A stretch of DNA of 64,000 bases from Caballeronia choica. Its GTDB lineage: Bacteria > Pseudomonadota > Gammaproteobacteria > Burkholderiales > Burkholderiaceae. Positions within the stretch are counted from its first letter, which is position 1. The number at the start of each line of letters is the position of its first letter. The notes beneath the pieces were generated by a model. The model made no database searches. It was not told where the DNA came from and worked only from the letters and a program-made list of their open reading frames with translations. Made by a program: the position numbers and the translations under genes. Shown here piece after piece: positions 1 through 8,209 of the stretch. The DNA lies in the NCBI RefSeq assembly GCF_001544535.1, contig NZ_FCON02000002.1:116711-180710 (forward strand). Reading direction: 5' to 3'.

Positions 1-1272
1 GGATGGACGATTGCAGTCGCATCGAGCGCCCATGAGGCAAGCCAGAGGCTGCGTTCCGCTTTGCCGACGGCAGGCTTGCTCGACCTGGCGAGCTGTTTCG
101 AGGCGCGTGAACTCGTCGCGTTGACGGCTTCCCTCGCGCGGATGGACGTTGCCTGGGTCGCGGCCGCCGCGGGTCATCAACTGGAAGACGCGTCGTTGTC
201 CGCGCTGATTCGCGATTATTGTTTCGACTACGTAACCCTTCCGGCTTCGAACGATCGTATCGTCGATGCCGTCGGGCACGCTTACGGCATGGTCGCGTTG
301 CACGATAGCGCGCCGGCTGATTCATATGATGGGTCCGCGGACGGCGAGATGGTGGGTTCCTGCGACGCGATGCTTGCTCTGTTCCGCTCGATCCGCAAGG
401 TCGCCATGACCGACGCGCCCGTTTTCATCTCCGGCGAATCGGGAACCGGCAAGGAGCTCACGGCCGTTGCAATCCATGAACGCTCGACGCGGCGCGGTCA
501 GCCGTTTGTCGCGATCAACTGCGGAGCGATTCCGCCGCATCTCTTGCAATCGGAGTTGTTCGGCTATGAGCGCGGCGCTTTCACCGGCGCCAACCAGCGC
601 AAGATTGGCCGGGTAGAAGCGGCGAACGGCGGGACCCTGTTTCTCGATGAGATCGGCGACCTGCCGATCGAAAGCCAGGCGAGCCTGTTGCGATTCCTGC
701 AGGAAAGCAAGATCGAGCGGCTGGGCGGACATGACTCGACGCCGATCGACGTGCGCATTCTTTCGGCGACTCACGTCCATATGCCGACCGCGATGACTGA
801 AGGCCGCTTTCGCGCGGACCTCTACCACCGCTTGTGCGTCCTGCAGATTGACGAGCCGCCGCTGCGCGCGCGTGGCAAGGACATCGACTTGCTGGCGAAA
901 CATATGCTTCACCGGTTTGCGAAGGATGCAAGCCGGCGGCGGCGCGGGTTCGCGGCCGACGCGCTCGCCGCGATGCACAACTACGGCTGGCCTGGCAACG
1001 TGCGCGAATTGATGAACCGCGTACGGCGCGCGATCATCATGTCGGAAGGGCGTCAGATCCACGCGCGCGACCTGGAGCTCGGCGAATATGTCGAAGGCGT
1101 GCCGGTTTCGCTGGATCAGGCCCGCGAAGCGGCAGAACGGCGCGCCATCGAATTCGCCTTGCTTCGCCATCGCGGACGTCTGGGCGAGACTGCCGCCGAG
1201 CTTGGCATCTCTCGAGTGACGCTATACCGGCTGCTCACGGCCTATGGGATGCGAACGCCGGCGGATTCTTGA
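1..1272 (+). CDS. Sigma-54-dependent Fis-family transcriptional activator (5' partial)
   Basis: The frame is open from the first base, so the true start is probably outside the window; a TTG at 61 is only the first internal candidate. Counting from 61, the protein has a ~95-residue N-terminal region resembling the receiver-like part of VpsR-type regulators. A sigma-54 AAA+ domain follows, with Walker A GESGTGKE (~125-132), the sigma-54 contact loop GAFTGA (~172-177) and Walker B GGTLFLDEIGDL. A C-terminal Fis-type helix-turn-helix is seen at ETAAELGISRVTLYRLL. The family remodels sigma-54 RNA polymerase at enhancer-dependent promoters. The usual receiver phospho-acceptor cannot be judged because the N-terminus is cut off. 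Its target is unknown, and the neighbouring Nudix gene is convergent rather than co-transcribed. Confidence 0.9.
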   Translation, partial: GWTIAVASSAHEASQRLRSALPTAGLLDLASCFEARELVALTASLARMDVAWVAAAAGHQLEDASLSALIRDYCFDYVTLPASNDRIVDAVGHAYGMVALHDSAPADSYDGSADGEMVGSCDAMLALFRSIRKVAMTDAPVFISGESGTGKELTAVAIHERSTRRGQPFVAINCGAIPPHLLQSELFGYERGAFTGANQRKIGRVEAANGGTLFLDEIGDLPIESQASLLRFLQESKIERLGGHDSTPIDVRILSATHVHMPTAMTEGRFRADLYHRLCVLQIDEPPLRARGKDIDLLAKHMLHRFAKDASRRRRGFAADALAAMHNYGWPGNVRELMNRVRRAIIMSEGRQIHARDLELGEYVEGVPVSLDQAREAAERRAIEFALLRHRGRLGETAAELGISRVTLYRLLTAYGMRTPADS

Positions 1273-1354
1273 CTTGGAGACGAAATCGTACGGGTGGTGA
1301 CCGTCTTTCCCGTCACCCGGACCCGTCGAGATGTCCCGAAAGGATAACGGCCAA

Positions 1355-1843
1355 CTAACCGCCGTGATCTTTGCCGAGATACGCAACGACCGCCTTTGTC
1401 AGCGCGATGCTGTGCAATTCTTCCGGCGATGCCAGATGCGCGGCGACAATCTCTCGATTATCGAGCCGCAGCGCGGGTATGCAATCGAGGTGCAGTTCAA
1501 AGAAATGCACCCGGTCTCTTCGTCCGTCCCAAATGCCGCTGGCGCTGCCCGCGGGGAGTAATGTGTCCGACGACAGACCGATCTCCTCCTCCATTTCGCG
1601 CCGCGCCGCTGCATCAGGGGTCTCACCGGGTCGGAGACTCCCGCCGGGAAAGTTCCACTCGGCCCGGTACGAAGACTTCACAAGCAACAGTGCCCGCCCG
1701 ACGTAGATCGCTACTAGCGCGCCTTCATGGCGAGGCCGTCGAAGGTGCCACCAGACGCGAACGAACGGGAATCCGAGGCGAAGCACCATGCGCCAGACGG
1801 AGTCGACAAGCCGGGCTGGTCGCGCTTGCTCGAGGCTCGGCAT
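1355..1843 (-). CDS. Nudix hydrolase
   Basis: A 162-residue Nudix protein. The Nudix box (GX5EX7REUXEEXGU) is complete in the stretch GGSLRPGETPDAAARREMEE followed by EIGL, giving the metal-binding glutamates needed to hydrolyse a nucleoside diphosphate linked to another moiety. Substrate cannot be predicted. A longer frame begins at 1867, but the ATG at 1843 is preceded by AAGGAG about nine bases upstream, whereas the upstream ATG has no convincing ribosome site. The gene is convergent with the sigma-54 activator and stands alone. Confidence 0.85.
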   Translation of the reverse strand: MPSLEQARPARLVDSVWRMVLRLGFPFVRVWWHLRRPRHEGALVAIYVGRALLLVKSSYRAEWNFPGGSLRPGETPDAAARREMEEEIGLSSDTLLPAGSASGIWDGRRDRVHFFELHLDCIPALRLDNREIVAAHLASPEELHSIALTKAVVAYLGKDHGG

Positions 1844-2510
1844 TGAAGTTCTCTCCTTTCCTTTCATGTTTCGGGTCTCAAGGTCATTCAGCGTCTGTCA
1901 CACCACCGCCGGGAAACCGTAGTTTAGCCAGCGGCCGCATGTGAACCGGGCGTCTCTGTTTCGAAACTCGCCCGAGCATGCGAATGCCGGAAGCAGCAAC
2001 AACGAATCGGGCTTTCGAAATGCACGGTTGAAAGCGGAGGGGAAAATTCTTTGCGCTCTGTCGTGGCATCCTCGATCGTGCGCAACTAACTGTCTGATTC
2101 GCCTATCTACCCCAAGACTGTGCGCGAATCACACAGCCGCGAACGTTCAATCGGCAATCCGATGCTGTTTTGCAGGGCACGGCCAACGTGGTGAACCGTC
2201 CGGCCGGAGCAACGATGCTTGCGAGCGCGGCAAATCCTGGCAGAGCGAGTGCGCCACCCAGCAGGAAGTCTGCCGGAATGCCGGAGGGATCGACGACCGC
2301 GCCGCCGACGAACGATCCCGAGGCGATTGCCCTGGATGGTGCGGGAATCGCGTTCCTGCGAAGCCGGTGCTCTGCGCCTGCGGCGCCGAGCCAACGAGCG
2401 CCAGTGCCAGGACCCATGGCCGCCGTTCAGCCCAGATTGAATTTGTCGATCTGGAATGGTCGCTATCGAGTAAATTGAATGCTCGTTGACGGTCCCACTG
2501 CGGACATCGG
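1844..2510. other. Gene-poor stretch with a possible decayed transporter tail
   Basis: No convincing gene is seen. On the minus strand around 2160-2417 a frame reads Gly/Ala-rich hydrophobic sequence (FLLGGALALPGFAALASI) that resembles the last membrane helices of an MFS transporter. It has no plausible start and no neighbouring parts, so it is at best a remnant. The right end touches the truncated lactate permease. Confidence 0.3.
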
Positions 2511-2786
2511 AACGTGCTGTTCGGCGGCATGCAGAAGGCGGCGGCTGGCCAGTTGGGTCTGGGCGTCAACCTGATGGGCGCAGCCAACAGCTCGGGCGGT
2601 GTGATGGGCACGATGATCGACGCGCAGTCGATCGTGGTGGCTTCCGCCGCTACCCGCTGGGTCAACCACGAAGGCGATATCCTGCGCTATGTATTCTTTC
2701 ACTCCATTGCGCTCGCCTGCCTGGTGGGGCTCTTCGTCACGATGCAAGCCTACGTCTGGCCCTTCACCCTGATGGTCGTGCACTGA
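2511..2786 (+). pseudogene. lldP: L-lactate permease remnant (C-terminal ~90 residues only)
   Basis: The frame reads [21 protein letters not shown] and QSIVVASAA, then a hydrophobic final helix. This matches the C-terminal end of the LldP/LctP lactate:proton symporter family, whose full length is about 550 residues. Similarity stops abruptly upstream of the Asn codon at 2511, where residues no longer fit the family, so the first five sixths of the gene are gone. No ribosome site precedes the fragment. It lies 40 bp before lldD in the order expected of an lldPD operon, so it is a relic of that operon rather than an independent gene. Confidence 0.8.
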
Positions 2787-2826
2787 GCGCGGCGTTTGAA
2801 GCAATAACCCTGAACGAGATTTTCCA

Positions 2827-3981
2827 ATGACCATCATTACCACCGTCGAAGACCTGCGGGTTCTGGCCGAGCGTCGCGTGCCGCGCATGTTCTACGACTA
2901 CGCCGATTCAGGCTCCTGGACCGAGAGCACCTACCGCGCCAACGAGAGCGACTTCCAGAAGATCAAGCTGCGCCAGCGCGTGGCCGTGAACATGGAAGGC
3001 CGCACGACGCGCACCACCATGATCGGGCAGGACGTTGCCATGCCGGTGGCCATCGCGCCGACCGGCTTCACCGGCATGCAGCATGCCGACGGGGAGATTC
3101 TGGCGGCGCGCGCAGCCGAGAAATTCGGCATTCCGTTCTCACTCTCGACCATGAGCATCTGCTCGATCGAGGACGTGGCGGCGCACACCCAGGCACCCTT
3201 CTGGTTCCAGCTCTACGTGATGCGCGACAGGGATTTCGTCGAACGCCTGATCGAGCGCGCCAAGGCTGCGAAGTGCTCGGCGCTGATCCTCACGCTCGAT
3301 CTGCAGGTGCTGGGCCAGCGCCACAAGGATCTGAAGAACGGCCTGTCGGCGCCGCCCAAGCCCACCATCGCCAACCTGATCAATCTGGCGACCAAGCCGC
3401 GCTGGTGCCTGGGGATGCTGGGCACGAAGCGCCATACTTTCGGCAACATCGTGGGCCATGCCAAGAACGTGGGCGACCTGTCGTCGCTGAGTTCGTGGAC
3501 GGCCGAGCAGTTCGACCCGGCGCTGAGCTGGGCCGACGTGGAGTGGATCAAGAAGCTGTGGGGCGGCAAGCTGATCCTCAAGGGTGTCATGGACGCCGAA
3601 GATGCGCGCCTGGCGGCCGCCAGCGGCGCCGATGCGCTGATCGTCAGCAACCACGGCGGCCGCCAGCTCGACGGCGCGCCGTCGACCATCGAGACGCTGC
3701 CGCGCATCGTCGAGGCCGTCGGCTCCGAGATCGAGGTGTGGCTGGACAGCGGCATCCGCTCGGGGCAGGACGTGCTCAAGGCCATCGCGCTCGGCGCCAG
3801 GGGCACCATGATCGGCCGCGCCTTTCTCTACGGGCTGGGCGCCATGGGCGAGGCCGGGGTCACGAAAACGCTGGAGATCATCCACAAAGAACTGGACATC
3901 ACGATGGCCTTCTGCGGGCACCGGGACATCCGCACGGTCGACCGCTCGATCCTGCTGCCGGGCACCATTCCGTCCGCGTGA
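2827..3981 (+). CDS. lldD: FMN-dependent L-lactate dehydrogenase
   Basis: A 384-residue, full-length member of the FMN-dependent alpha-hydroxy-acid dehydrogenase family. It oxidises L-lactate to pyruvate at the inner membrane, passing electrons to quinone. Seen directly: the conserved FMN/substrate segment SNHGGRQLDGAPSTIE with the catalytic His at 276, a preceding LILKGV strand, and the downstream DSGIRSGQDVLKAIALGA phosphate-binding region. It follows the lldP remnant, so its original promoter is probably lost or replaced. Third codon positions are almost all G or C, more strictly than in the genes to its right, which could indicate a different origin. Another 2-hydroxyacid such as mandelate or glycolate is possible, but the lldP context favours lactate. 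Confidence 0.9.
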   Translation: MTIITTVEDLRVLAERRVPRMFYDYADSGSWTESTYRANESDFQKIKLRQRVAVNMEGRTTRTTMIGQDVAMPVAIAPTGFTGMQHADGEILAARAAEKFGIPFSLSTMSICSIEDVAAHTQAPFWFQLYVMRDRDFVERLIERAKAAKCSALILTLDLQVLGQRHKDLKNGLSAPPKPTIANLINLATKPRWCLGMLGTKRHTFGNIVGHAKNVGDLSSLSSWTAEQFDPALSWADVEWIKKLWGGKLILKGVMDAEDARLAAASGADALIVSNHGGRQLDGAPSTIETLPRIVEAVGSEIEVWLDSGIRSGQDVLKAIALGARGTMIGRAFLYGLGAMGEAGVTKTLEIIHKELDITMAFCGHRDIRTVDRSILLPGTIPSA

Positions 3982-3993
3982 ATTGGCTCATCT

Positions 3994-4449
3994 TCACCGC
4001 TTCAACTCGAAGATGCTGTCGATCTCGACCGGGATGCCCATCGGCAACGTGTACACGCCCAGCGCGCTTCGAGCCGGAAGCTTGTCCTGCCCAAACAGCG
4101 TCAGCAAGAGGTCGCTGGCGCCATTGGCCACTTGCGGATGCTGGGTGAATGACTGTTCCGCACGCACGTAGACGGTCAGCCGGCTGCATCTTTCGACGTT
4201 GTCGAGTCCGCATGCCTGATCGACGCAGGCGAGGATCATGAGCATCGTCAGGCGTGCCGCGTGCTGGGCCCTTTCCAGAGACAGATCGCTGCCGACTATT
4301 CCGACGATTGGCTTGCCATCCTCGAAGGGACCGAGACCGGAGACATAGAGTTGGCTCCCTGAAACGGAGACCGTTCGATAGGAGCCGAGCGGGTTGATGG
4401 GCGGCGGCAATATGAGGCCCGCTTGGGCGAGGCGGTCGGATACGTTCAT
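3994..4449 (-). CDS. Rid (YjgF/YER057c/UK114) family protein
   Basis: A 151-residue Rid-superfamily protein, recognised from the run LYVSGLGPFEDG and the C-terminal ARSALGVYTLPMGIPVEID with the Arg-Ser pair typical of the fold. Family members deaminate reactive enamine/imine intermediates or act as related hydrolases. The frame extends upstream to 4551 (185 residues), but the first 34 residues do not look conserved and Rid proteins are usually 125-155 residues. Neither start has a strong ribosome site. It is convergent with lldD, 12 bp apart. Confidence 0.75.
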   Translation of the reverse strand: MNVSDRLAQAGLILPPPINPLGSYRTVSVSGSQLYVSGLGPFEDGKPIVGIVGSDLSLERAQHAARLTMLMILACVDQACGLDNVERCSRLTVYVRAEQSFTQHPQVANGASDLLLTLFGQDKLPARSALGVYTLPMGIPVEIDSIFELKR

Positions 4450-4566
4450 GTTCGGCTCAGCGTGATGTAAGGAACGGAGGGTCGACTCGACGAATTTTGC
4501 GGGATGCAATGGGTTCGAACGTTCGCCATCGGTTGCATCGGGCTCGTTCATGAGCGGGCACAGGAA

Positions 4567-4785
4567 TCAACCCGCAACGTGAACCGCTATGTCGGCAAGC
4601 GAATACACCAGCACCGCGAACATACCGGCCACGACGAAGGCCATCAAAGGCAATACTAGCGGTACTTTGATGTCGTCGAGATCAGCGCGATGATCGGCGC
4701 TGCTGCGCACACCAAGAAAACGCCAGAATACTGTTCTGAGTAACGCGACGATAAAAATGATCAACCTCATTCCGAACGTAATCAA
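4567..4785 (-). CDS. DUF2970 small membrane protein
   Basis: A 72-residue protein with the DUF2970 pattern: an N-terminal LRTVFWRFLGVRSSADHRAD segment followed by one long hydrophobic helix (VPLVLPLMAFVVAGMFAVLV). The family is widespread in beta-proteobacteria and has no known function. Start is TTG at 4785 or the in-frame ATG at 4770; neither has a clear ribosome site. It lies just upstream of the Rid gene on the same strand. Confidence 0.6.
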   Translation of the reverse strand: MITFGMRLIIFIVALLRTVFWRFLGVRSSADHRADLDDIKVPLVLPLMAFVVAGMFAVLVYSLADIAVHVAG

Positions 4786-4833
4786 TGTTCGTCAGGTTAC
4801 GCCATTGACGGAAAAGACCGGATCACAGTTGCA

Positions 4834-5165
4834 TCGTTTCCCGATAGACACAGTACAGGCCCGCAAAGTTTCTCAGGCCGCCGAGCGATGAATCGAAGTA
4901 GCGCACGCCGGCGTCGAGTGCGGCGACGACGTTTGCAAGTCTCATGTCCACGCGTGACGTGAAAGTGGCAGGGGACGGGCACATCGCCAGTCAGCGGCAG
5001 CACCTGCCGCATCAGTTTGCGCACTTGTCCGGGGTTCGCGTAACCCACGGTGTCCGCCACGGCAATCTGTCGAATACTTTCTCGTCGTCCATGCCCGACG
5101 CCGCGGTCCCGGGGAGTCGGCGCCCGGCCGCTCGCCGCGCGACCGCACGCGCTTTCCTTTCCCAT
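4834..5165 (-). pseudogene. HMG-CoA-lyase-like remnant with frameshifts
   Basis: One minus-strand frame reads IAVADTVGYANPGQVRKLM and then CHFH, matching the late beta-strands of DRE-TIM HMG-CoA lyases (DT-G---P, HFHDT-G). Similarity then moves to another frame, LANVVAALDAGVRYFDSSLG followed by GLRNFAGLYC, which is the next conserved block of the family. The N-terminal half before ~5100 is scrambled. The gene is therefore broken by at least one frameshift and truncated. Intact members cleave 3-hydroxy-3-methylglutaryl-CoA or related beta-hydroxyacyl-CoAs. Its 5' side faces the AT-rich operator at 5230, as in the intact operons of the island. Confidence 0.65.
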
Positions 5166-5229
5166 CTGCCGATCTCCTGACGCACCCGCTCAGGGCAAAC
5201 CCCAACGCGGCAATGATTGTCTGTTTGCA

Positions 5230-5255
5230 TTATATTTATATAAAATATAATTTAT
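5230..5255. promoter_or_regulatory. AT-rich operator-like site upstream of the first MFS gene
   Basis: A 26-bp block of A/T in GC-rich surroundings. It contains TTATATT (5230-5236) and AATATAA (5244-5250) as an inverted repeat with seven bases between, plus TATAAAAT (5239-5246). The same half-sites recur before several other operons to 35.8 kb. It lies ~200 bp before the MFS start and also in front of the minus-strand lyase remnant. A regulator site or AT-rich promoter is inferred. Confidence 0.55.
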
Positions 5256-5457
5256 GGGGCGCGACGAGGCAGTGCAGTCTGACCGGTTCCTTGAGACCGC
5301 GACACCTTTGCGTACGCTCGATTCGTTGCGTGACTCGCCTACTCAAGTATCCGACTAGTCGCGATCATTTGCTGGCATCCGCTGCAGGGCTCAAGACGGT
5401 ATCCAGCCTGAGAGCGACCCTTCTTCCTAAAAAACCAACAGCGTTCAGGAGATATTC

Positions 5458-6771
5458 GTGCAGCCCACCGATCCTGTGTCACTTGCGTCACCTGGTTCCG
5501 TTCCCGACGAACATGCGCAAGTCTATGGACGCATTGCACGCCGGTTGTTGCCGTTGCTTTTGATCTGCTACGTCGCGTGTTACCTGGATCGGGTGAACGT
5601 CGGATTCGCGAAGCTGCAGATGGCGGCCGACCTGGGCTTCAGCGATTCGGTCTATGGTCTTGGCGCGGGGATGTTCTTTATCGGCTACCTCGCGTTCGAG
5701 ATGCCCAGCAACATGATCCTGTACCGGGTAGGGGCACGCCGGTGGCTGGCGCGAATCATGATTACGTGGGCATTGGTATCCGCTGCGACACTCTTCGTGC
5801 GCACGCCAACCATGTTCTACGGCATGCGTTTCCTGCTCGGCATTGCGGAAGCCGGCTTCTTCCCGGGTGTGGTGTTGTATCTGACGCAATGGTTTCCTTC
5901 GGCACAGCGCGGCAAAGTCATCACGCTGTTCATGATCGGGATACCTATTGCCGGTGTGCTCGGCGGTCCGGTATCGGGATGGATCATGGAGCATATGAAA
6001 GGGACGGGTGGCCTGGCCTCATGGCAGTGGCTGTTTCTGCTCGAATCCTTGCCGTCCATCGTCCTTGGTTTCGTGCTGTTCTTCTTCTTGCCCAATAGCC
6101 TGTCCGACGTCAAATGGATGAGCCCGGATGAGAAGCAGTACGTCCGCTCGCAACTCGCAAACGAACGCCGGGGGAAGGCCGATGCGTCCTTCACGCAGAT
6201 GCTGCTCGATCGGCGCGTATGGATATGCGTGGCGATCAATTTCTGCAATGCGATGGGGCAGTACGGCATTGGCTTCTGGCTGCCCACGCTGGTACAGAAA
6301 ATGGGCATTCACGATAACTTCGAGATCGGCTACCTGAGCGCGATTCCTTACGCGGTCGCCGTGGTCGCGATGGTGCTGGTCAGCCGGAGCGGCGACCGCC
6401 TGCGAGAGCGGCGCTGGCACGTAGCCGGCCCCGCATTGGTCGGTACGCTGGGCTTCGTGCTGAGTACCTTGCTGGTCAATCAGCCGTCGCTCGCAATCGC
6501 TGCGTTGACGCTCGCGACTGCAGGCGTGATGACAACGCTGCCGCTTTTCTGGTGCCTCCCGACCGCGTTCCTGAAAGATGCATCGGGCGCAGCCGGTATC
6601 GGGTTGATCAATTCCGTGGGAGGTCTGGCGGGCTTCGCGAGTCCGTTCCTGACTGGACGGCTCAACGATGTGACGCACGACGCGCGTTATGGCGTCTGGA
6701 TGCTGGCCGCGTGGCTGGTCCTGAGCGCGTTCCTGATTCTTTCCATCCCGGCGAAGCTGGTGAACCGATAA
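5458..6771 (+). CDS. MFS transporter, anion:cation symporter type
   Basis: A 437-residue major facilitator of the ACS family, whose members import organic acids such as tartrate, phthalate, hydroxyphenylacetate or sugar acids with protons. Seen: the family signature YLDRVNVGFAKLQM in helix 1, FFPGVVLYLTQWFP in helix 4, and twelve hydrophobic stretches over the expected length. The start is GTG with AGGAG seven bases upstream. It opens the catabolic island behind an AT-rich operator and is followed by the metallo-hydrolase/ABC operon. A closely related exporter role cannot be excluded. Confidence 0.88.
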   Translation: MQPTDPVSLASPGSVPDEHAQVYGRIARRLLPLLLICYVACYLDRVNVGFAKLQMAADLGFSDSVYGLGAGMFFIGYLAFEMPSNMILYRVGARRWLARIMITWALVSAATLFVRTPTMFYGMRFLLGIAEAGFFPGVVLYLTQWFPSAQRGKVITLFMIGIPIAGVLGGPVSGWIMEHMKGTGGLASWQWLFLLESLPSIVLGFVLFFFLPNSLSDVKWMSPDEKQYVRSQLANERRGKADASFTQMLLDRRVWICVAINFCNAMGQYGIGFWLPTLVQKMGIHDNFEIGYLSAIPYAVAVVAMVLVSRSGDRLRERRWHVAGPALVGTLGFVLSTLLVNQPSLAIAALTLATAGVMTTLPLFWCLPTAFLKDASGAAGIGLINSVGGLAGFASPFLTGRLNDVTHDARYGVWMLAAWLVLSAFLILSIPAKLVNR

Positions 6772-7177
6772 CGATCGGCTTCCGTAGCGCTAACGCTTGC
6801 TGAGCGGTTCCGGAAGGGTCTCGTGCCGCGCCGGCTACGGACGGCGCTCGCCCATGTACCAACGTCCCGCGCGTTCCAACTGCTGCTTGACAAAGACCGG
6901 CCAGACATAGAATATAAAAAATAAAAAATATTTCTACTGTGACCGGTGATATAACTACAAGCGCGTCGACACTGGATGCACGCTCCGGAGATCGCCCTCG
7001 GGGCCACATTGAAACAGGTGCATGCCGGCCTCGGCGGGGCAGCACGATGTAGTCAGTGCGCAGTGAGAGACCTGACGCAAAGCGTCGCCTGGTCGTCGTC
7101 AGGCCGGCAACCCGATCGAGCGGTGACGCTCGCAATTTTTGGAAGAACCGCTGTAAGAGAAGATTCAGGAGACTGAC
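6772..7177. other. Intergenic leader of the hydrolase/ABC operon
   Basis: About 400 bp without a credible gene. The only clear structure is the A-rich element at 6911-6933. The rest probably contains the promoter and an untranslated leader for the operon starting at 7178. Confidence 0.5.
6911..6933. promoter_or_regulatory. A-rich operator-like site, exact copy of the one at 35781
   Basis: AATATAAAAAATAAAAAATA at 6911-6930 is identical over 20 bases to 35781-35800, upstream of the second ABC importer. It begins with the AATATAA half-site found in the other island promoters and continues into AAATATTT. The element is ~250 bp before the start at 7178. Confidence 0.55.
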
Positions 7178-8077
7178 TTGAACGTTCAGAAGATTGGCAA
7201 CGTAGCGATCCATAAAGTCGATGAAATTGCGCGGATGGCGCTGGAAGCGAAGTGGCTGTTTCCGTCGATTGACGAAGGGCTTGTCGAGGCGCATCGGCAC
7301 ACGCTTGGCCCGCTGCTCGTGGAACCCGGGTCCACGAGGCTATACATGAGCTTTCATAGCTATGTCATCCGCACGCGACATCACACCATCCTGGTCGATG
7401 CCTGTAACGGCAACCACAAGCAGCGTCCCTCCATGCCGGCGTGGAACAACCTCGATACGCCGTATCTCGCCAATCTGGCGGCCATTGGCGTGCGGCCTGA
7501 AGACATCGACATCGTGCTGTGCACCCATTTGCACGCGGATCATGTCGGCTGGAACACGCGTCTTCAGGATGGCCGATGGGTGCCGACGTTCCCGAACGCC
7601 CGCTACCTGATGGCGCGCGTGGAATACGAATACTTGTTGAACCAGAAGGAAGCCAATCCGCACACTCCGGTCAATCGCGGTTCATTCGACGACAGCGTGC
7701 TGCCGGTCGTCGAGCACGGCCGCGCGGACATGGTCGAGATGGATCACATGGTCGAGCGCGAGTTGGGCGAGAACATCTGGTTGTCTCCGGCATGCGGCCA
7801 TACGCCGGGCCACGTGTTCGTCAACGTGGGCGAGCATGGCCATCAACGTGCCGTGTTCACCGGCGACGTCATTCATCACCCGATCCAGTTCATCGATACG
7901 GGCGTCGCCAACCTGGCCGACTTCAACCCGCAGCAAGCGCAGGAGACACGCCTCGGGCTGATGCGCCGTTACGCCGATACTGACACGCTCGTCATGACCG
8001 GACACTTTCCTTCGCCGACCGCGGGCCGCATCGTGAGTCATGGCGATCAGTTCCGCTTCGCGTTCAAGGAAGATTGA
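7178..8077 (+). CDS. Metallo-beta-lactamase-fold hydrolase (lactonase-like)
   Basis: A 299-residue MBL-fold protein. The zinc motif HLHADHVGWN starts at His117 (HXHXDH, residues 117-122), and further ligands fit CGHTPGH and the later FTGDVIHHP segment. The pattern resembles N-acyl-homoserine-lactonase and related ester or lactone hydrolases more than beta-lactamases. Start is TTG with AGGAG seven bases upstream. As first gene of an operon leading into a Liv importer, it may open a lactone or ester taken up by that importer; that role is inference. No signal peptide is visible, so it should be cytoplasmic. Confidence 0.8.
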   Translation: MNVQKIGNVAIHKVDEIARMALEAKWLFPSIDEGLVEAHRHTLGPLLVEPGSTRLYMSFHSYVIRTRHHTILVDACNGNHKQRPSMPAWNNLDTPYLANLAAIGVRPEDIDIVLCTHLHADHVGWNTRLQDGRWVPTFPNARYLMARVEYEYLLNQKEANPHTPVNRGSFDDSVLPVVEHGRADMVEMDHMVERELGENIWLSPACGHTPGHVFVNVGEHGHQRAVFTGDVIHHPIQFIDTGVANLADFNPQQAQETRLGLMRRYADTDTLVMTGHFPSPTAGRIVSHGDQFRFAFKED

Positions 8078-8209
8078 ACGCCTCGAAACAGCCGCGAAAT
8101 CGAGCAAGGGGCTTTCCTTGCGGGTCGAATCGACCGTCGAAGCGGGGTGCAAGCAATCGTATCGCGGGCGAGTGAACACCAGCCCGAACAATTCCAACTG
8201 GAGACATGT

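Noticed and set aside
322-1170. Long minus-strand ORF of 282 codons inside the sigma-54 activator
   Set aside because: It is the antisense shadow of a clearly conserved gene, is rich in Arg/Ala/His and has no family motif; long antisense frames are normal at this GC content.
1296-1317. GGTGAC/GTCACC hairpin between the activator and the Nudix gene
   Set aside because: Only a six-base stem with a ten-base loop and no T-run; too weak to call a terminator.
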